A program made the position numbers and the translations under genes. The notes under the pieces are model-generated. The model had not been told where the DNA came from and made no database searches. It worked only from the letters and a program-made list of their open reading frames with translations. Of a stretch of 64,000 bases of DNA, positions 1-8,522 are shown in pieces. This DNA comes from Maribacter stanieri (GTDB lineage: Bacteria > Bacteroidota > Bacteroidia > Flavobacteriales > Flavobacteriaceae): contig NZ_FOYX01000001.1 in NCBI RefSeq assembly GCF_900112245.1, positions 483,856 to 547,855 of the forward strand, in the 5' to 3' direction. The stretch's first letter is position 1. Each line of letters opens with the position of its first letter.

Positions 1-2
1 AA

Positions 3-1184
3 CAGGTACTTGCACTATTCATCCTACTATTTTTAAGCTTTAATACTTTTTCCCAGGTTACTTTTGAACCAGGTTATATTATTGACAATTCGGGACAAAA
101 AACAATTTGTCTAATTAAAAACAATGACTGGGAAAATAACCCAGAATCTTTTGATTATAAAATAAATGAAGCTGCAACAGTGCTAGAAGGAAATGTATAC
201 AACATTGCCGAATTTTCTATTGATAACGGCAAAAAATATTTAAGGCAAAAATTAGAAATTGATAGGTCAAAATCTCTAGTAAAAAGGTTAAGCAAAAACA
301 AAAATCCTGAATTCATAACTGAAACTTTGTTTCTGGAACAACTACTTGAAGGTGATGCAAATTTATTCTATTATGAAGACAGTAATCTAATTAGATTCTT
401 TTATAACATAAACAATAGTCCTACGGAACAGTTAGTTTATAAAAAATACCTCACCCCTGACAATCGTATTGGAGAAAATACAGATTTCAAAAAACAGCTA
501 TGGGACGAACTTAAATGTGATAATTTATCTCTTGATGATGTAAAGACTACCGATTATAAAAAATCTGAATTAATAGAATTTTTTACTCTTTACAACCAAT
601 GTAAAAATCCCGCATATGTAAACACTACCGCTTCTAAAATTAATAATAGAAAAGTTTTTAATTTGGGTTTACGCGCTGGTTTAAATTCTGCTTCAATGGA
701 TTTTAAGTCACCACAATCAAGCACAAATTTTAACCTAGACAATAGCTCAAGCTTAAGATTTGGAATTGAACTTGAAGCCACATTACCATTCAATAGAAAT
801 AAGTGGTCCATATTTATTCAACCCATGTATCAAAGTTTTGAAGGCGAAGCACAATTAGAATTTCAAAACGTCTTCGTAGATTACAAATCTATTGAAACTT
901 CAATTGGGGTCAGACATTACTTTTTCCTCAACCCAGATTCTAAAATATTTATAAATTCGGCATTTCAAATAGATAGTGCCTTAGATTCATATATAGATTT
1001 TGAAACTAGTAGTGATTTTGAAATAGCACCTCGTACTTCCTTTAGTTTCGGATTAGGCTTTGCCCATAAAAATGCAAGTATCAAATTAAACTACAATCCA
1101 AGAAGAGCACTGCTTAGCAATTACGCTGCTATTTCATCTGATTATAAAGTGCTCTCTTTAGTATTTGGCTATAACTTTTTATAA
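3..1184 (+). CDS. Outer-membrane beta-barrel protein, 5' end outside window
   Basis: The reading frame is open from base 3, so the start codon lies left of the window; 393 residues are visible. The first visible residues (QVLALFILLFLSFNTFSQ) are the hydrophobic core and cleavage region of a signal peptide, so few residues are missing. The N-terminal half, with GYIIDNSGQKT and NDWENNPESFDYK, matches a flavobacterial surface family whose members are sometimes mislabelled tRNA modification GTPase; I see no GTPase motif. From about visible residue 210 (VFNLGLRAGLNSAS) alternating strands run to the C-terminus FGYNFL, which ends in the aromatic-plus-leucine pattern of outer-membrane barrels. The function is unknown. 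A GTG at base 180 is internal to this frame and should not be taken as the start. Confidence 0.75.
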   Translation, partial: QVLALFILLFLSFNTFSQVTFEPGYIIDNSGQKTICLIKNNDWENNPESFDYKINEAATVLEGNVYNIAEFSIDNGKKYLRQKLEIDRSKSLVKRLSKNKNPEFITETLFLEQLLEGDANLFYYEDSNLIRFFYNINNSPTEQLVYKKYLTPDNRIGENTDFKKQLWDELKCDNLSLDDVKTTDYKKSELIEFFTLYNQCKNPAYVNTTASKINNRKVFNLGLRAGLNSASMDFKSPQSSTNFNLDNSSSLRFGIELEATLPFNRNKWSIFIQPMYQSFEGEAQLEFQNVFVDYKSIETSIGVRHYFFLNPDSKIFINSAFQIDSALDSYIDFETSSDFEIAPRTSFSFGLGFAHKNASIKLNYNPRRALLSNYAAISSDYKVLSLVFGYNFL

Positions 1185-1223
1185 ACGCGAAAAGTCACTG
1201 TTGGTTTATTACTTTTGAGATGT

Positions 1224-1700
1224 ATGAATCAAAAAACAAAAGGCTACACAGTTCAAGAAGCCACTAAAAAAATAGAAAGTTATTGTGCCTACCAAGATAG
1301 GTGCCATAAAGAAGTGGTTTCTAAATTGAAAGAAATGGGTATGATTCCATTAGCAGTAGATACCATTATAGCCCAACTAATAGAAGATAGATTTCTTAAT
1401 GAGGAGCGCTTTGCTAAAAGCTTTGCAAGGGGTAAATTCAACATTAAAAAATGGGGGAAGAATAAAATTGTCAGAGAACTGAAATTCAGAAATATATCCA
1501 AATACAATATTACCACTGCATTAAAAGAAATTGAACCTGAAGCATATTTGACTACACTAGATGATTTAGCAAATAAAAGACTTCAACAAATTACCGAAAC
1601 CAATATTCAAAAAAGAAGAAAAAAATTAGCTGACTACCTTCTGTACAGAGGTTGGGAAAGTCATTTGGTGTATGAAAAACTTCAAGAACTTATAAAATAA
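1224..1700 (+). CDS. recX: RecX family regulatory protein
   Basis: A protein of 158 residues from the ATG; a TTG nine bases upstream is the alternative start. RecX binds RecA filaments in the cytoplasm and limits their extension. The sequence is a typical helical RecX: LIEDRFLNEERFAKSFARG followed by KWGKNKIVRELKFR is the family signature, and the C-terminal RRKKLADYLLYRGWES is the last three-helix repeat. Length is normal for the family. It sits 39 bases after the barrel gene and converges on the cupin-like gene with only 13 bases between stops. recA is not in the window. Confidence 0.9.
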   Translation: MNQKTKGYTVQEATKKIESYCAYQDRCHKEVVSKLKEMGMIPLAVDTIIAQLIEDRFLNEERFAKSFARGKFNIKKWGKNKIVRELKFRNISKYNITTALKEIEPEAYLTTLDDLANKRLQQITETNIQKRRKKLADYLLYRGWESHLVYEKLQELIK

Positions 1701-1730
1701 AGCCATTTAAACTTTAGGCTTGTATTTTTT
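1700..1730 (+). terminator. Weak intrinsic terminator after recX
   Basis: AAGCC (1700-1704) can pair with GGCTT (1717-1721), followed by a T-rich run at 1725-1730. The stem is only 5 bp with a 12-base loop, and it overlaps the end of the convergent gene, so this is tentative. Confidence 0.35.
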
Positions 1731-2580
1731 GTTTTTTGTTAGTTCTAGAAATGGCTTTCTTATTTTTCCAATCTATCCAATCTTGCCCTTTTAGCTTGCG
1801 CATTAATACATCATAGTAACGCATTATTACAATGTTGTACGATGCTTTAGCCAAATTTTTGGGGTTGCGCGCTAATGCTCTTAAACTCATTGAAAAACCC
1901 GGAGTATTATATTTCATATAATGCCAATAGCCTTCTGGCATATATAAAACTTCCCCATGTTTTAAAGTTGTTTTGAAACCGTTTGCATTCTTTAAAGCAG
2001 GCCACTTATCATAATCAGGATTCGAAAAATCTATACTTTCATGTGTAATTAAAGAATGTGGAACCTTATAAAGATTCTCTGTCTCTGACTGAGGAAATAG
2101 CACCACCTCTTTTTCTCCATCAAAATGAAAATGAAAAATATTGGCCAAATCAATATCGTAGTGCATAAAAGTATACGAATCTCTTCCGCCAAAAAAAAGC
2201 ATAGGCAATCCCTTCAAAAGTTTTAAACCGAAATCTGGAAAAGTGTAATCTTTCTGAAGCGCAGGTACTTCCTTTAATATATTCCAAAGAAAAATTCTAT
2301 ACTTAGTAGGCTCCTTTTTTAATAAATCAACATAATCTGCCATTTTCATTTTGGCGTGTGGCTCATTAAAACCATCTTTATGCTGAACTGGTCTATTATC
2401 ATACAAAGGCACGGTAATATCTCCCGCAACCTCTTTCATATAGTCCAAATTCCACTTATTAAAAGCAGGCCAATCTACAATAGCCTCTTCTAACACTACA
2501 GGTTTTTGAGGCTTAAAATAGTCGTTAATAAAGTTGTCCTTGGTAATATATTTTACCCTCGGAATATCTGCTAACTTCAA
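1714..2580 (-). CDS. Cupin-like (JmjC/FIH-type) Fe(II)/2-oxoglutarate oxygenase
   Basis: A protein of 288 residues of the cupin_8 type, relatives of factor-inhibiting-HIF and tRNA wybutosine hydroxylases; the substrate is unknown. The metal site looks complete: His140-Tyr-Asp142 inside FMHYDIDLANIF and His220 in YMPEGYWHYM. The N-terminal block VVLEEAIVDWPAFNKW is also typical. The start is TTG, directly after an in-frame TAA, and the next Met is at residue 48, far into the conserved domain. A four-codon minicistron, ATG AGT AAT TGA, overlaps this TTG in another frame (see findings). The gene follows bioB but has its own promoter-like sequence, so a role in biotin synthesis is not implied. 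Confidence 0.85.
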   Translation of the reverse strand: MKLADIPRVKYITKDNFINDYFKPQKPVVLEEAIVDWPAFNKWNLDYMKEVAGDITVPLYDNRPVQHKDGFNEPHAKMKMADYVDLLKKEPTKYRIFLWNILKEVPALQKDYTFPDFGLKLLKGLPMLFFGGRDSYTFMHYDIDLANIFHFHFDGEKEVVLFPQSETENLYKVPHSLITHESIDFSNPDYDKWPALKNANGFKTTLKHGEVLYMPEGYWHYMKYNTPGFSMSLRALARNPKNLAKASYNIVIMRYYDVLMRKLKGQDWIDWKNKKAISRTNKKQKIQA

Positions 2581-2604
2581 TTACTCATGGTTTTTTAGGG
2601 AAGC

Positions 2605-2631
2605 CAAAGGTAATTAACGATACCAAAACAA
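2605..2631 (-). promoter_or_regulatory. Promoter candidate for the cupin-like gene
   Basis: On the minus strand, TTG at 2631-2629 is followed after 16 bases by TACCTTTG (2612-2605), which fits the Bacteroidota -7 consensus TAnnTTTG. Predicted transcription starts near 2599, about 20 bases before the TTG start codon, so the ATG AGT AAT TGA minicistron would be in the transcript. Confidence 0.5.
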
Positions 2632-2657
2632 TTTCTTAAAAAAGTATTAATATGACC

Positions 2658-3752
2658 TTAGTCAATAATTTTAGCTTTTTGCTTGGCAGTTTCATTACGC
2701 TCAATAAAATGCCCAGGTCTAGACCACTTTGGCTTTTCGCCTAAAGATTGAATTTGAGAATCTGCTGCTTCCACTGTTTTTGGCTGAGATACTTTTGTGA
2801 ATGGTTTTTGTGGATTTAAGCCCAACATTTTAAACATTGCCATATCCTCATTTACATCAGGATTCGGAGTAGTCAATAATTTATCACCTGCAAAAATAGA
2901 ATTCGCACCAGCAAAGAAACACATTGCCTGCCCTTCCCTACTCATTTCTGTACGACCGGCAGATAAACGTACTTGGGTCTCTGGCATTACAATTCTAGTG
3001 GTAGCCACCATACGAATCATATCCCATATAGATACAGGCTCTATATCTTCCATTGGCGTACCTTCTACCGCAACCAATGCATTAATTGGTACTGATTCTG
3101 GTTGGGGATTTAATGAAGTTAAAGCAACTAACATACCTGCTCTATCTTCTAATGCCTCGCCCATGCCAATAATACCACCGCTACAGACGGTAACATTACT
3201 TTTACGAACATTTTCAATAGTATCTAAACGATCTTCAAAAGCACGAGTAGAAATAACATCTTTATAATAATCTTCCGAAGTATCTAAGTTGTGATTGTAA
3301 GCATACAAGCCTGCTTCTGCCAAACGTTTTGCCTGATTCTCGGTAATCATACCCAACGTACAACAAACCTCCATGTCAAGCTTGTTAATGGTACGTACCA
3401 TTTCTAACACTTGATCAAATTCAGGACCATCTTTTACATTTCGCCATGCAGCCCCCATACAAACACGAGAACTACCTGAAGCCTTAGCTCTTAGCGCTTG
3501 AGCTTTTACTTGAGAAACAGCCATAAGATCATTCCCTTCAATATCTGTGTGATAACGAGCAGCTTGAGGACAATACCCACAATCTTCCGGACATCCGCCT
3601 GTTTTAATTGAAAGTAATGTAGAAACCTGTACTGTATTTGGGTCATGATTTTTCCTGTGTACAGTTGCAGCTTCATAAAGTAGCTCCATTAAAGGCTTAT
3701 TATATATTTCTAGGATTTCTTCTTTTGACCAATTATGTCTTGCTTCGCTCAT
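2658..3752 (-). CDS. bioB: Biotin synthase
   Basis: A radical-SAM enzyme of 364 residues that inserts sulfur into dethiobiotin, the last step of biotin synthesis. The [4Fe-4S] cysteines are Cys54, Cys58 and Cys61 in GGCPEDCGYCPQ. The auxiliary [2Fe-2S] ligands are also recognisable: Cys in SSRVCMGAAW, the VCCTLG pair, TVCSGGI, and the Arg in QVRLSAGR. The C-terminal extension of about 40 residues (FTKVSQPKTVEA onward) is longer than in E. coli. It is the distal gene of the bioA-ketoacyl synthase-bioB block, but a 112-base gap containing a -7 element suggests it can be transcribed independently. Confidence 0.97.
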   Translation of the reverse strand: MSEARHNWSKEEILEIYNKPLMELLYEAATVHRKNHDPNTVQVSTLLSIKTGGCPEDCGYCPQAARYHTDIEGNDLMAVSQVKAQALRAKASGSSRVCMGAAWRNVKDGPEFDQVLEMVRTINKLDMEVCCTLGMITENQAKRLAEAGLYAYNHNLDTSEDYYKDVISTRAFEDRLDTIENVRKSNVTVCSGGIIGMGEALEDRAGMLVALTSLNPQPESVPINALVAVEGTPMEDIEPVSIWDMIRMVATTRIVMPETQVRLSAGRTEMSREGQAMCFFAGANSIFAGDKLLTTPNPDVNEDMAMFKMLGLNPQKPFTKVSQPKTVEAADSQIQSLGEKPKWSRPGHFIERNETAKQKAKIID

Positions 3753-3777
3753 ATAATCTTAGGTTGTTACCAAGGTT

Positions 3778-3785
3778 CAAAAATA
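3778..3785 (-). promoter_or_regulatory. -7 element upstream of bioB
   Basis: TATTTTTG on the minus strand matches TAnnTTTG and lies 26 bases upstream of the bioB ATG, giving a leader of about 20 bases. No clear TTG is seen at the -33 position, so confidence is limited. Confidence 0.4.
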
Positions 3786-3864
3786 ACGGAATTTAAATTG
3801 AAAAAATAATTGGAGGTTTTAAAATAATAACCTCATCATCAAATCAAACTTTATTTAAATCAGA

Positions 3865-5076
3865 TCATTCATTCTTACTTACTAAAATACTCACAGCATT
3901 ACCACCAAAACCAACAGCATTTACCAGTATTTTTTTAAGTTTTCTATTCGTAGTTTTTGACTCCACAAAAGGCACTGAAATCATCCTATTATGTTGTAAC
4001 ATTAAAACTGCCAACTCTAGATTTAGCATCCCCGAGGTTGCGAAAGTGTGACCAATTTTCCATTTGTTAGTAGTCAATTGAGGCATGTAATCCCCAAAAA
4101 CTTCTTTAATAGCATTGAATTCTGACGAATCTCCTTTAATGGTACCTGGCGCATGCATTACAATTGCATCGACCTCAGCAAAATCTATTTCGCCTAAAGC
4201 CATTTTCATAGACTTTTGAAAACATAAAGCATTAGCAGATATAGATGTGTTATGTTTTAATATTTCAGTCGCATAGCCTACTCCCTCTATAATAGCCAAC
4301 GCATTCTTTACTACTCCTGTTTCTAAACAGGCGACTGAAGCAGCTTCGCCTAAAATCATAGAATTGTATTCTTTCTTCAGGTTTAATGCTTGGCAAGGGT
4401 AACTTCGGCTTCGTTCAGTTACCGTTGAGATATTGACTACCGAAGCAGAATTCGACTTGGGCGCTTTTGCATAAATTTTCAATGCCTTCATTTGGGCAAT
4501 AGTGAAATTGGTCAGCGGCGCTTCACTAGCACCAACCAAAAACTTAGTTGCCATTCCGCTATTTAGCCAAGCTACTCCGTTCAATACAGAATGCAAACCC
4601 GTTGAACAGGTGATGGAATGTGATATTTCTGGTCCAACAGCTCCTAAATCATGAGATACCCATGAAGAAATGTTGCCCAATGTTGTTGTAGGCGAGCTTA
4701 AGGTAGATGTAATGCCCGTTTCCAAATATTCCGCATGATACTGTTCAAATAATTTTGTAGCCCCTCTAGATGACCCTAAATTGATTCCGAACTCTGAAGT
4801 GTTTTCCCAACCAGATTTCTGTACTGCCAATCTAGACGCCACCATTGCGAATAGCACACTATCATCTAACTTTTTATATTTAGTATCAGAATTTCTAAGT
4901 TCATCGACTTTTATTTTTGCAGCCGGTAACAATGGTGCAACCCAAGAGGTATTTCTATTTTCTTTTGCTAAAGAAAAGTAATGGTCATTATTTTGATATG
5001 CCGCCCAAGTTTCTTCTATTGTACTTCCCAGTGGAGATAAGGAGGCAATGGCCGTTATGGATATTTTTTCTTTCAA
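3865..5076 (-). CDS. Beta-ketoacyl synthase family protein in the biotin block
   Basis: A thiolase-fold condensing enzyme of 403 residues. The Cys-His-His triad of KAS I/II is present: Cys157 in SITCSTGLHS, His308 in VMHAPGTIKGDSSE and His343 in KIGHTFATSG. Such enzymes extend acyl-ACP with malonyl-ACP. It lies 8 bases after bioA and upstream of bioB, so the context ties it to biotin. A plausible but unproven job is building the pimeloyl chain, since bioC and bioH are absent from the window. It is divergent from housekeeping FabF and about the right length. Residues 217-225 (STVTERSRS) are an in-frame insertion from a palindromic repeat (see the repeat entry) and should be ignored in alignments. 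Confidence 0.85.
   Translation of the reverse strand: MKEKISITAIASLSPLGSTIEETWAAYQNNDHYFSLAKENRNTSWVAPLLPAAKIKVDELRNSDTKYKKLDDSVLFAMVASRLAVQKSGWENTSEFGINLGSSRGATKLFEQYHAEYLETGITSTLSSPTTTLGNISSWVSHDLGAVGPEISHSITCSTGLHSVLNGVAWLNSGMATKFLVGASEAPLTNFTIAQMKALKIYAKAPKSNSASVVNISTVTERSRSYPCQALNLKKEYNSMILGEAASVACLETGVVKNALAIIEGVGYATEILKHNTSISANALCFQKSMKMALGEIDFAEVDAIVMHAPGTIKGDSSEFNAIKEVFGDYMPQLTTNKWKIGHTFATSGMLNLELAVLMLQHNRMISVPFVESKTTNRKLKKILVNAVGFGGNAVSILVSKNE
4398..4423. repeat. Short palindromic repeat inserted in a coding region
   Basis: A 26-bp element bounded by GGTAACT (4398-4404) and AGTTACC (4417-4423), with the core CTTCGGCTTCGTTC. Read on the coding strand it gives VTERSRS in the ketoacyl synthase. 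I recognise this core as related to the dispersed 'tgagcgaagtcgaag'-type repeats common in Bacteroidota and cyanobacteria, whose translated form TERSRS recurs in otherwise unrelated proteins. Its length with flanks keeps the frame open. Confidence 0.6.
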
Positions 5077-5084
5077 TTTCTATT

Positions 5085-6359
5085 CTAAAATGTATCTAAT
5101 GCTTCAGTAATGGCGTCATAAATTTTCTGAAGTTGTGCATTTGTAATTACATATGGTGGCAATACATAAATTGTATTTCCTAATGGTCTTAATAGCACAC
5201 CTCCTTGTAAAAAGAAGTTATAAAGTTCATCACGTAAATTACCATAACGTTCCATTTTAATCTGAAGGTCTATGGCTAATATTATGCCCATTACCCTTAC
5301 TTGTTCTACTTTAATATGACTTTCAATTTTCGATGCAAATGCGGTGTGAGCCTTTTCAATATAAGTTCTTCTTTTTAAGACATCGGGAGAATTTAACAGC
5401 TCAATACCCGCTATTGCCGCTACACAACCTATAGGATGTGCACTAAAAGTATGCGCATGAAAAAAACCTTTATGTACCTCATCACTTAAAAACCGATTAT
5501 AGACTTCTTGAGAACAACTAGTAATACTTAATGGGAACATACCCGCAGTAAGTGCTTTACTTAAACACATAATATCTGGCTTATTCACTAAATTATCTGA
5601 AGCAAAATCTTTACCTGTTTTACCAAAACCGGTCATTATTTCATCTGCTATACATAACACCTTGTTCTCATGACATACTCCGATTAATTCATCTAAACCT
5701 GTAGCGGAATGAAATTTCATGCCAGCCGCACCTTGTACTAATGGTTCAAAAACAAAAGCAGCACAACTATTCTCTTTTAGTATTTGAGCCAGCATCTTTT
5801 TTACTTCACCTATATTATCAACTTGGGGAGTAGGTATACGAACGACTTTCAATAAAAAATCTTCAAACGGACCATTGTAGGATGAGAGTCCAGATGCACT
5901 CATTGCCCCAAATGTATCGCCATGAAAACCATCTTCAAAAGCAATTAGGGTATCTCTTTTTTCTCCATTATTATGAAAATATTGAAGCGCCATTTTTATC
6001 GCTGCCTCAATTGCCGTAGAACCATTATCGTTGAAGAATAATTTTGCCTGATTTTGAGGCAAAATCTCCATTAACTTCTCTGAAAGTTCAATTGCCGGCT
6101 CATGAGTTAACCCGCTGAACATCACAAAATCTAACTTCTGCATCTGTTTGGTCATTGCCGAAATAATATATTGGTTACCATGCCCATACATTACCGTATA
6201 CCATGATGCTATTCCATCAATATATTCGTTTCCTTCCTCATCAAATAACAAAGCATCTTTAGCCTTTACAATGGGTAATTGCGGCTTGTTTAATTTGTGC
6301 TGCGTTAAGGGGTGCCATAAATGTTTTTTATCGCGAGTAGATAGATTTTCCACTTTCAT
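5085..6359 (-). CDS. bioA: Adenosylmethionine-8-amino-7-oxononanoate aminotransferase
   Basis: A PLP-dependent class III aminotransferase of 424 residues. It converts KAPA (8-amino-7-oxononanoate) to DAPA with S-adenosylmethionine as amino donor. N-terminal HLWHPLTQH and WYTVMYGHGN are BioA substrate-site blocks; Asp239 in CIADEIMTGFG contacts the PLP ring; Lys268 in CLSKALTAGMFPLS is the Schiff-base lysine. Length is typical. It is the first gene of the bioA-ketoacyl synthase-bioB block. Confidence 0.96.
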   Translation of the reverse strand: MKVENLSTRDKKHLWHPLTQHKLNKPQLPIVKAKDALLFDEEGNEYIDGIASWYTVMYGHGNQYIISAMTKQMQKLDFVMFSGLTHEPAIELSEKLMEILPQNQAKLFFNDNGSTAIEAAIKMALQYFHNNGEKRDTLIAFEDGFHGDTFGAMSASGLSSYNGPFEDFLLKVVRIPTPQVDNIGEVKKMLAQILKENSCAAFVFEPLVQGAAGMKFHSATGLDELIGVCHENKVLCIADEIMTGFGKTGKDFASDNLVNKPDIMCLSKALTAGMFPLSITSCSQEVYNRFLSDEVHKGFFHAHTFSAHPIGCVAAIAGIELLNSPDVLKRRTYIEKAHTAFASKIESHIKVEQVRVMGIILAIDLQIKMERYGNLRDELYNFFLQGGVLLRPLGNTIYVLPPYVITNAQLQKIYDAITEALDTF

Positions 6360-6391
6360 AGAATTTATAATTCTTCATTTTATCTATCTTG

Positions 6392-6399
6392 CAAAGATC
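6392..6399 (-). promoter_or_regulatory. Possible -7 element upstream of bioA
   Basis: On the minus strand GATCTTTG is one mismatch from TAnnTTTG, with a TTG 16 bases upstream of it. It is the best candidate in the 63-base gap between bioA and the divergent glycosyltransferase gene. No BirA-type operator is recognisable there. Confidence 0.3.
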
Positions 6400-6422
6400 G
6401 GGAAATAAACCGCAACTAAGAG

Positions 6423-7907
6423 ATGCCCTTAAAAAGAAAGCTAAAAGCATTTTTAAATTTTTCCCAAATGAAAAATACATCCGTATTTCTCATTTTCTCT
6501 TTTATCACCTTTTTTATTCGTTTCCCCTTTTTCTTTAGGGATTATGTAGATCGCGACGAAAGTACTTTTATACTTTTAGGTCAATCTTGGGCTAACGGCT
6601 TTTTACCTTATACACAGTTATGGGATTTAAAACCACCATTAACATTTGCTTTCTTTGCTTCAATAATATCTGTATTCGGTAAAAGCTTTATAGCTATACG
6701 TTTTACAGGTGCGCTTCTAGTAATTATAACTGCTTATTTTACATATAAAATAGCACATACGACCATTCCTAAAAGGGCTTCTGTTATAATTGGCATATGC
6801 TGTATTTTTCTATTAAGCCTTTTTGGAAGCCTACAAGGTGTTATGTCTGAGCATATTTGCATTGCCTTTTTTGTTCCTGCACTTTACATTTTGTTTACTA
6901 AGAAATCTACCATTTATATATTCTTAGCTGGTATATTAATGGGTGCCACAGTTATGGTGAAATTGAACATGGCGTTCCCTATTCTATTCATTGGTATATT
7001 CTTGCTTTATGAATCCTTTTTCTCTAAGAAAAACATTAACCTAATTCATGTATTATTATTTGGAATTGGTGTTGTAACAGTAATTTTAGCGACTATACTT
7101 CCCTACTATTTAAGCGACCAAACACTTGTATGGTGGAGATCAGTAATTTTAGCGCCCTTAGAATACACCGAAGCCAGAAGATACTCCATTTTTAAGTTAG
7201 CACCCATTTTTATAATTACCGGTCTATTCTTGATATATGCATTTAAAACCAAATATCTAAATTTTAAAAATAGAACCGAACAACTACTTCTAGTTGCCAT
7301 TTCAGGTGTTCTGTTCTCTTTTGTTAAAGGCGGAAGAATTAATGGTCATTACTTAATTCAACTACACCCAATGTTACTTATTTTGGTTGGGATCGTCATC
7401 TATAATTTAATATTACAATACAAGCCAAAACTACCTGCTTACTTAGCTTTTATAGTCTTATTGATACCTGCTGAGAGTTATTTAGAGTATGCTAATGTCA
7501 TAAATAATAAATACAAGAAAGGAACTTTTTTTAATGGTGAAGGTTTTTCTGCTCCACAATTTATTTTAGAAAATAATTTGGAAACCAAGAACATTCTATT
7601 TTTTGAATATCACATTGGTTATTGGAATTTAAATACGCTACCGCCTACAACCGCTTCTACACACCCTAGTAATATATGCAGAGACGAACTATTTTCGTTT
7701 TTTAACAATCCAAGAAAAAACTCCATTGAAGAGCTTCAGTTTATAATGGAAGAATTGCAACCTAAAACAGTTGTAATACGAAAGAACCGGCGAATTTTAG
7801 ATAAAAAGGAGATTGAGGAAAATGAATATATAGATGCCTATTTAGCCCAACATTATAAATTGCTCGCTACCGTAGATAATGCCGAAATATTACAGCGTTT
7901 AGAGTGA
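6423..7907 (+). CDS. GT-C family membrane glycosyltransferase (ArnT/PMT-like)
   Basis: An integral membrane protein of 494 residues with about ten hydrophobic segments from residue 20 to 370 and a soluble C-terminal tail. The first external loop carries the acidic signature YVDRDEST (Asp43, Asp45, Glu46) of PMT/ArnT-type GT-C enzymes, followed by WDLKPPLTF, matching the KPPL motif. Such enzymes move a sugar from a polyprenyl-phosphate carrier to a periplasmic acceptor; donor and acceptor are unknown here. The gene lies on the plus strand between two minus-strand biotin blocks and overlaps the end of bioD by 9 bases, so it looks like an inserted neighbour and not a biotin gene. An alternative start is the ATG at 6468. 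Confidence 0.75.
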   Translation: MPLKRKLKAFLNFSQMKNTSVFLIFSFITFFIRFPFFFRDYVDRDESTFILLGQSWANGFLPYTQLWDLKPPLTFAFFASIISVFGKSFIAIRFTGALLVIITAYFTYKIAHTTIPKRASVIIGICCIFLLSLFGSLQGVMSEHICIAFFVPALYILFTKKSTIYIFLAGILMGATVMVKLNMAFPILFIGIFLLYESFFSKKNINLIHVLLFGIGVVTVILATILPYYLSDQTLVWWRSVILAPLEYTEARRYSIFKLAPIFIITGLFLIYAFKTKYLNFKNRTEQLLLVAISGVLFSFVKGGRINGHYLIQLHPMLLILVGIVIYNLILQYKPKLPAYLAFIVLLIPAESYLEYANVINNKYKKGTFFNGEGFSAPQFILENNLETKNILFFEYHIGYWNLNTLPPTTASTHPSNICRDELFSFFNNPRKNSIEELQFIMEELQPKTVVIRKNRRILDKKEIEENEYIDAYLAQHYKLLATVDNAEILQRLE

Positions 7908-8516
7908 TTTTAATATCCCCTCAAACCTATCTGCATATTTTTTAATCACCTCTTTCGTAAACTCTTTTTCTTCATCTATTCTACCAATTAAAGAGACACC
8001 TGTTTTATGAAGAATAATATTTTCTGTATGTGGATTGGCCTCTCCACTAAATATTACCGAAACATCATATCCTTTATGCAACAACCATTTAATTGTTAAA
8101 AGCGAATGATTTATACTACCCAAATAATTTCTTGATACAACAACAACTTTATAATCTGGCATGATAATATCAAACATGGTATCTTCATCATTTAACGGCA
8201 CTAAAATACCGCCAGAACCCTCTATTATTAGGTGGTTTTCTGTTTCCGGTTCATTAATATGAAACCTATCTATTCTTATACCATCTATTTCTGCCGCTGC
8301 ATGCGGACTCATTGCAGATTTTAATTCATAACTACATGGGTGAAATTTAGATTTATTGTTAGAGATAAGGCGTTTCACTTTATCCATATCCGTATTATCT
8401 AAATCTCCAGCTTGTACAGGTTTCCAATAATCTGCTTGTAGTGCTTCAGTAAATATAGCCGATGCAATTGTTTTACCTACTTCTGTTGAAATTCCTGTTA
8501 TAAATATTTTCTGCAT
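7899..8516 (-). CDS. bioD: Dethiobiotin synthetase
   Basis: A protein of 205 residues closing the ureido ring of dethiobiotin from DAPA, CO2 and ATP. The N-terminal P-loop is GISTEVGKT (Gly8 to Thr16), characteristic of BioD. KPVQAG near residue 35 is the substrate-site lysine block, MSPHAAAE follows, and EGSGGILVPL is the conserved Gly-rich loop. It is slightly shorter than E. coli BioD. It ends the block bioF-DUF2007-bioD, six bases after the DUF2007 gene, and its 3' end overlaps the convergent glycosyltransferase gene by 9 bases. Confidence 0.95.
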   Translation of the reverse strand: MQKIFITGISTEVGKTIASAIFTEALQADYWKPVQAGDLDNTDMDKVKRLISNNKSKFHPCSYELKSAMSPHAAAEIDGIRIDRFHINEPETENHLIIEGSGGILVPLNDEDTMFDIIMPDYKVVVVSRNYLGSINHSLLTIKWLLHKGYDVSVIFSGEANPHTENIILHKTGVSLIGRIDEEKEFTKEVIKKYADRFEGILKSL

Positions 8517-8522
8517 GTGATT

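Noticed and set aside
2797-3267. 156-codon plus-strand frame opposite bioB
   Set aside because: It lies entirely inside the highly conserved bioB gene on the other strand and its translation resembles no family.
6360-6422. BirA operator controlling the biotin genes
   Set aside because: No long inverted repeat of the TTGTAAACC/GGTTTACAA type is present in the bioA or bioF upstream regions.
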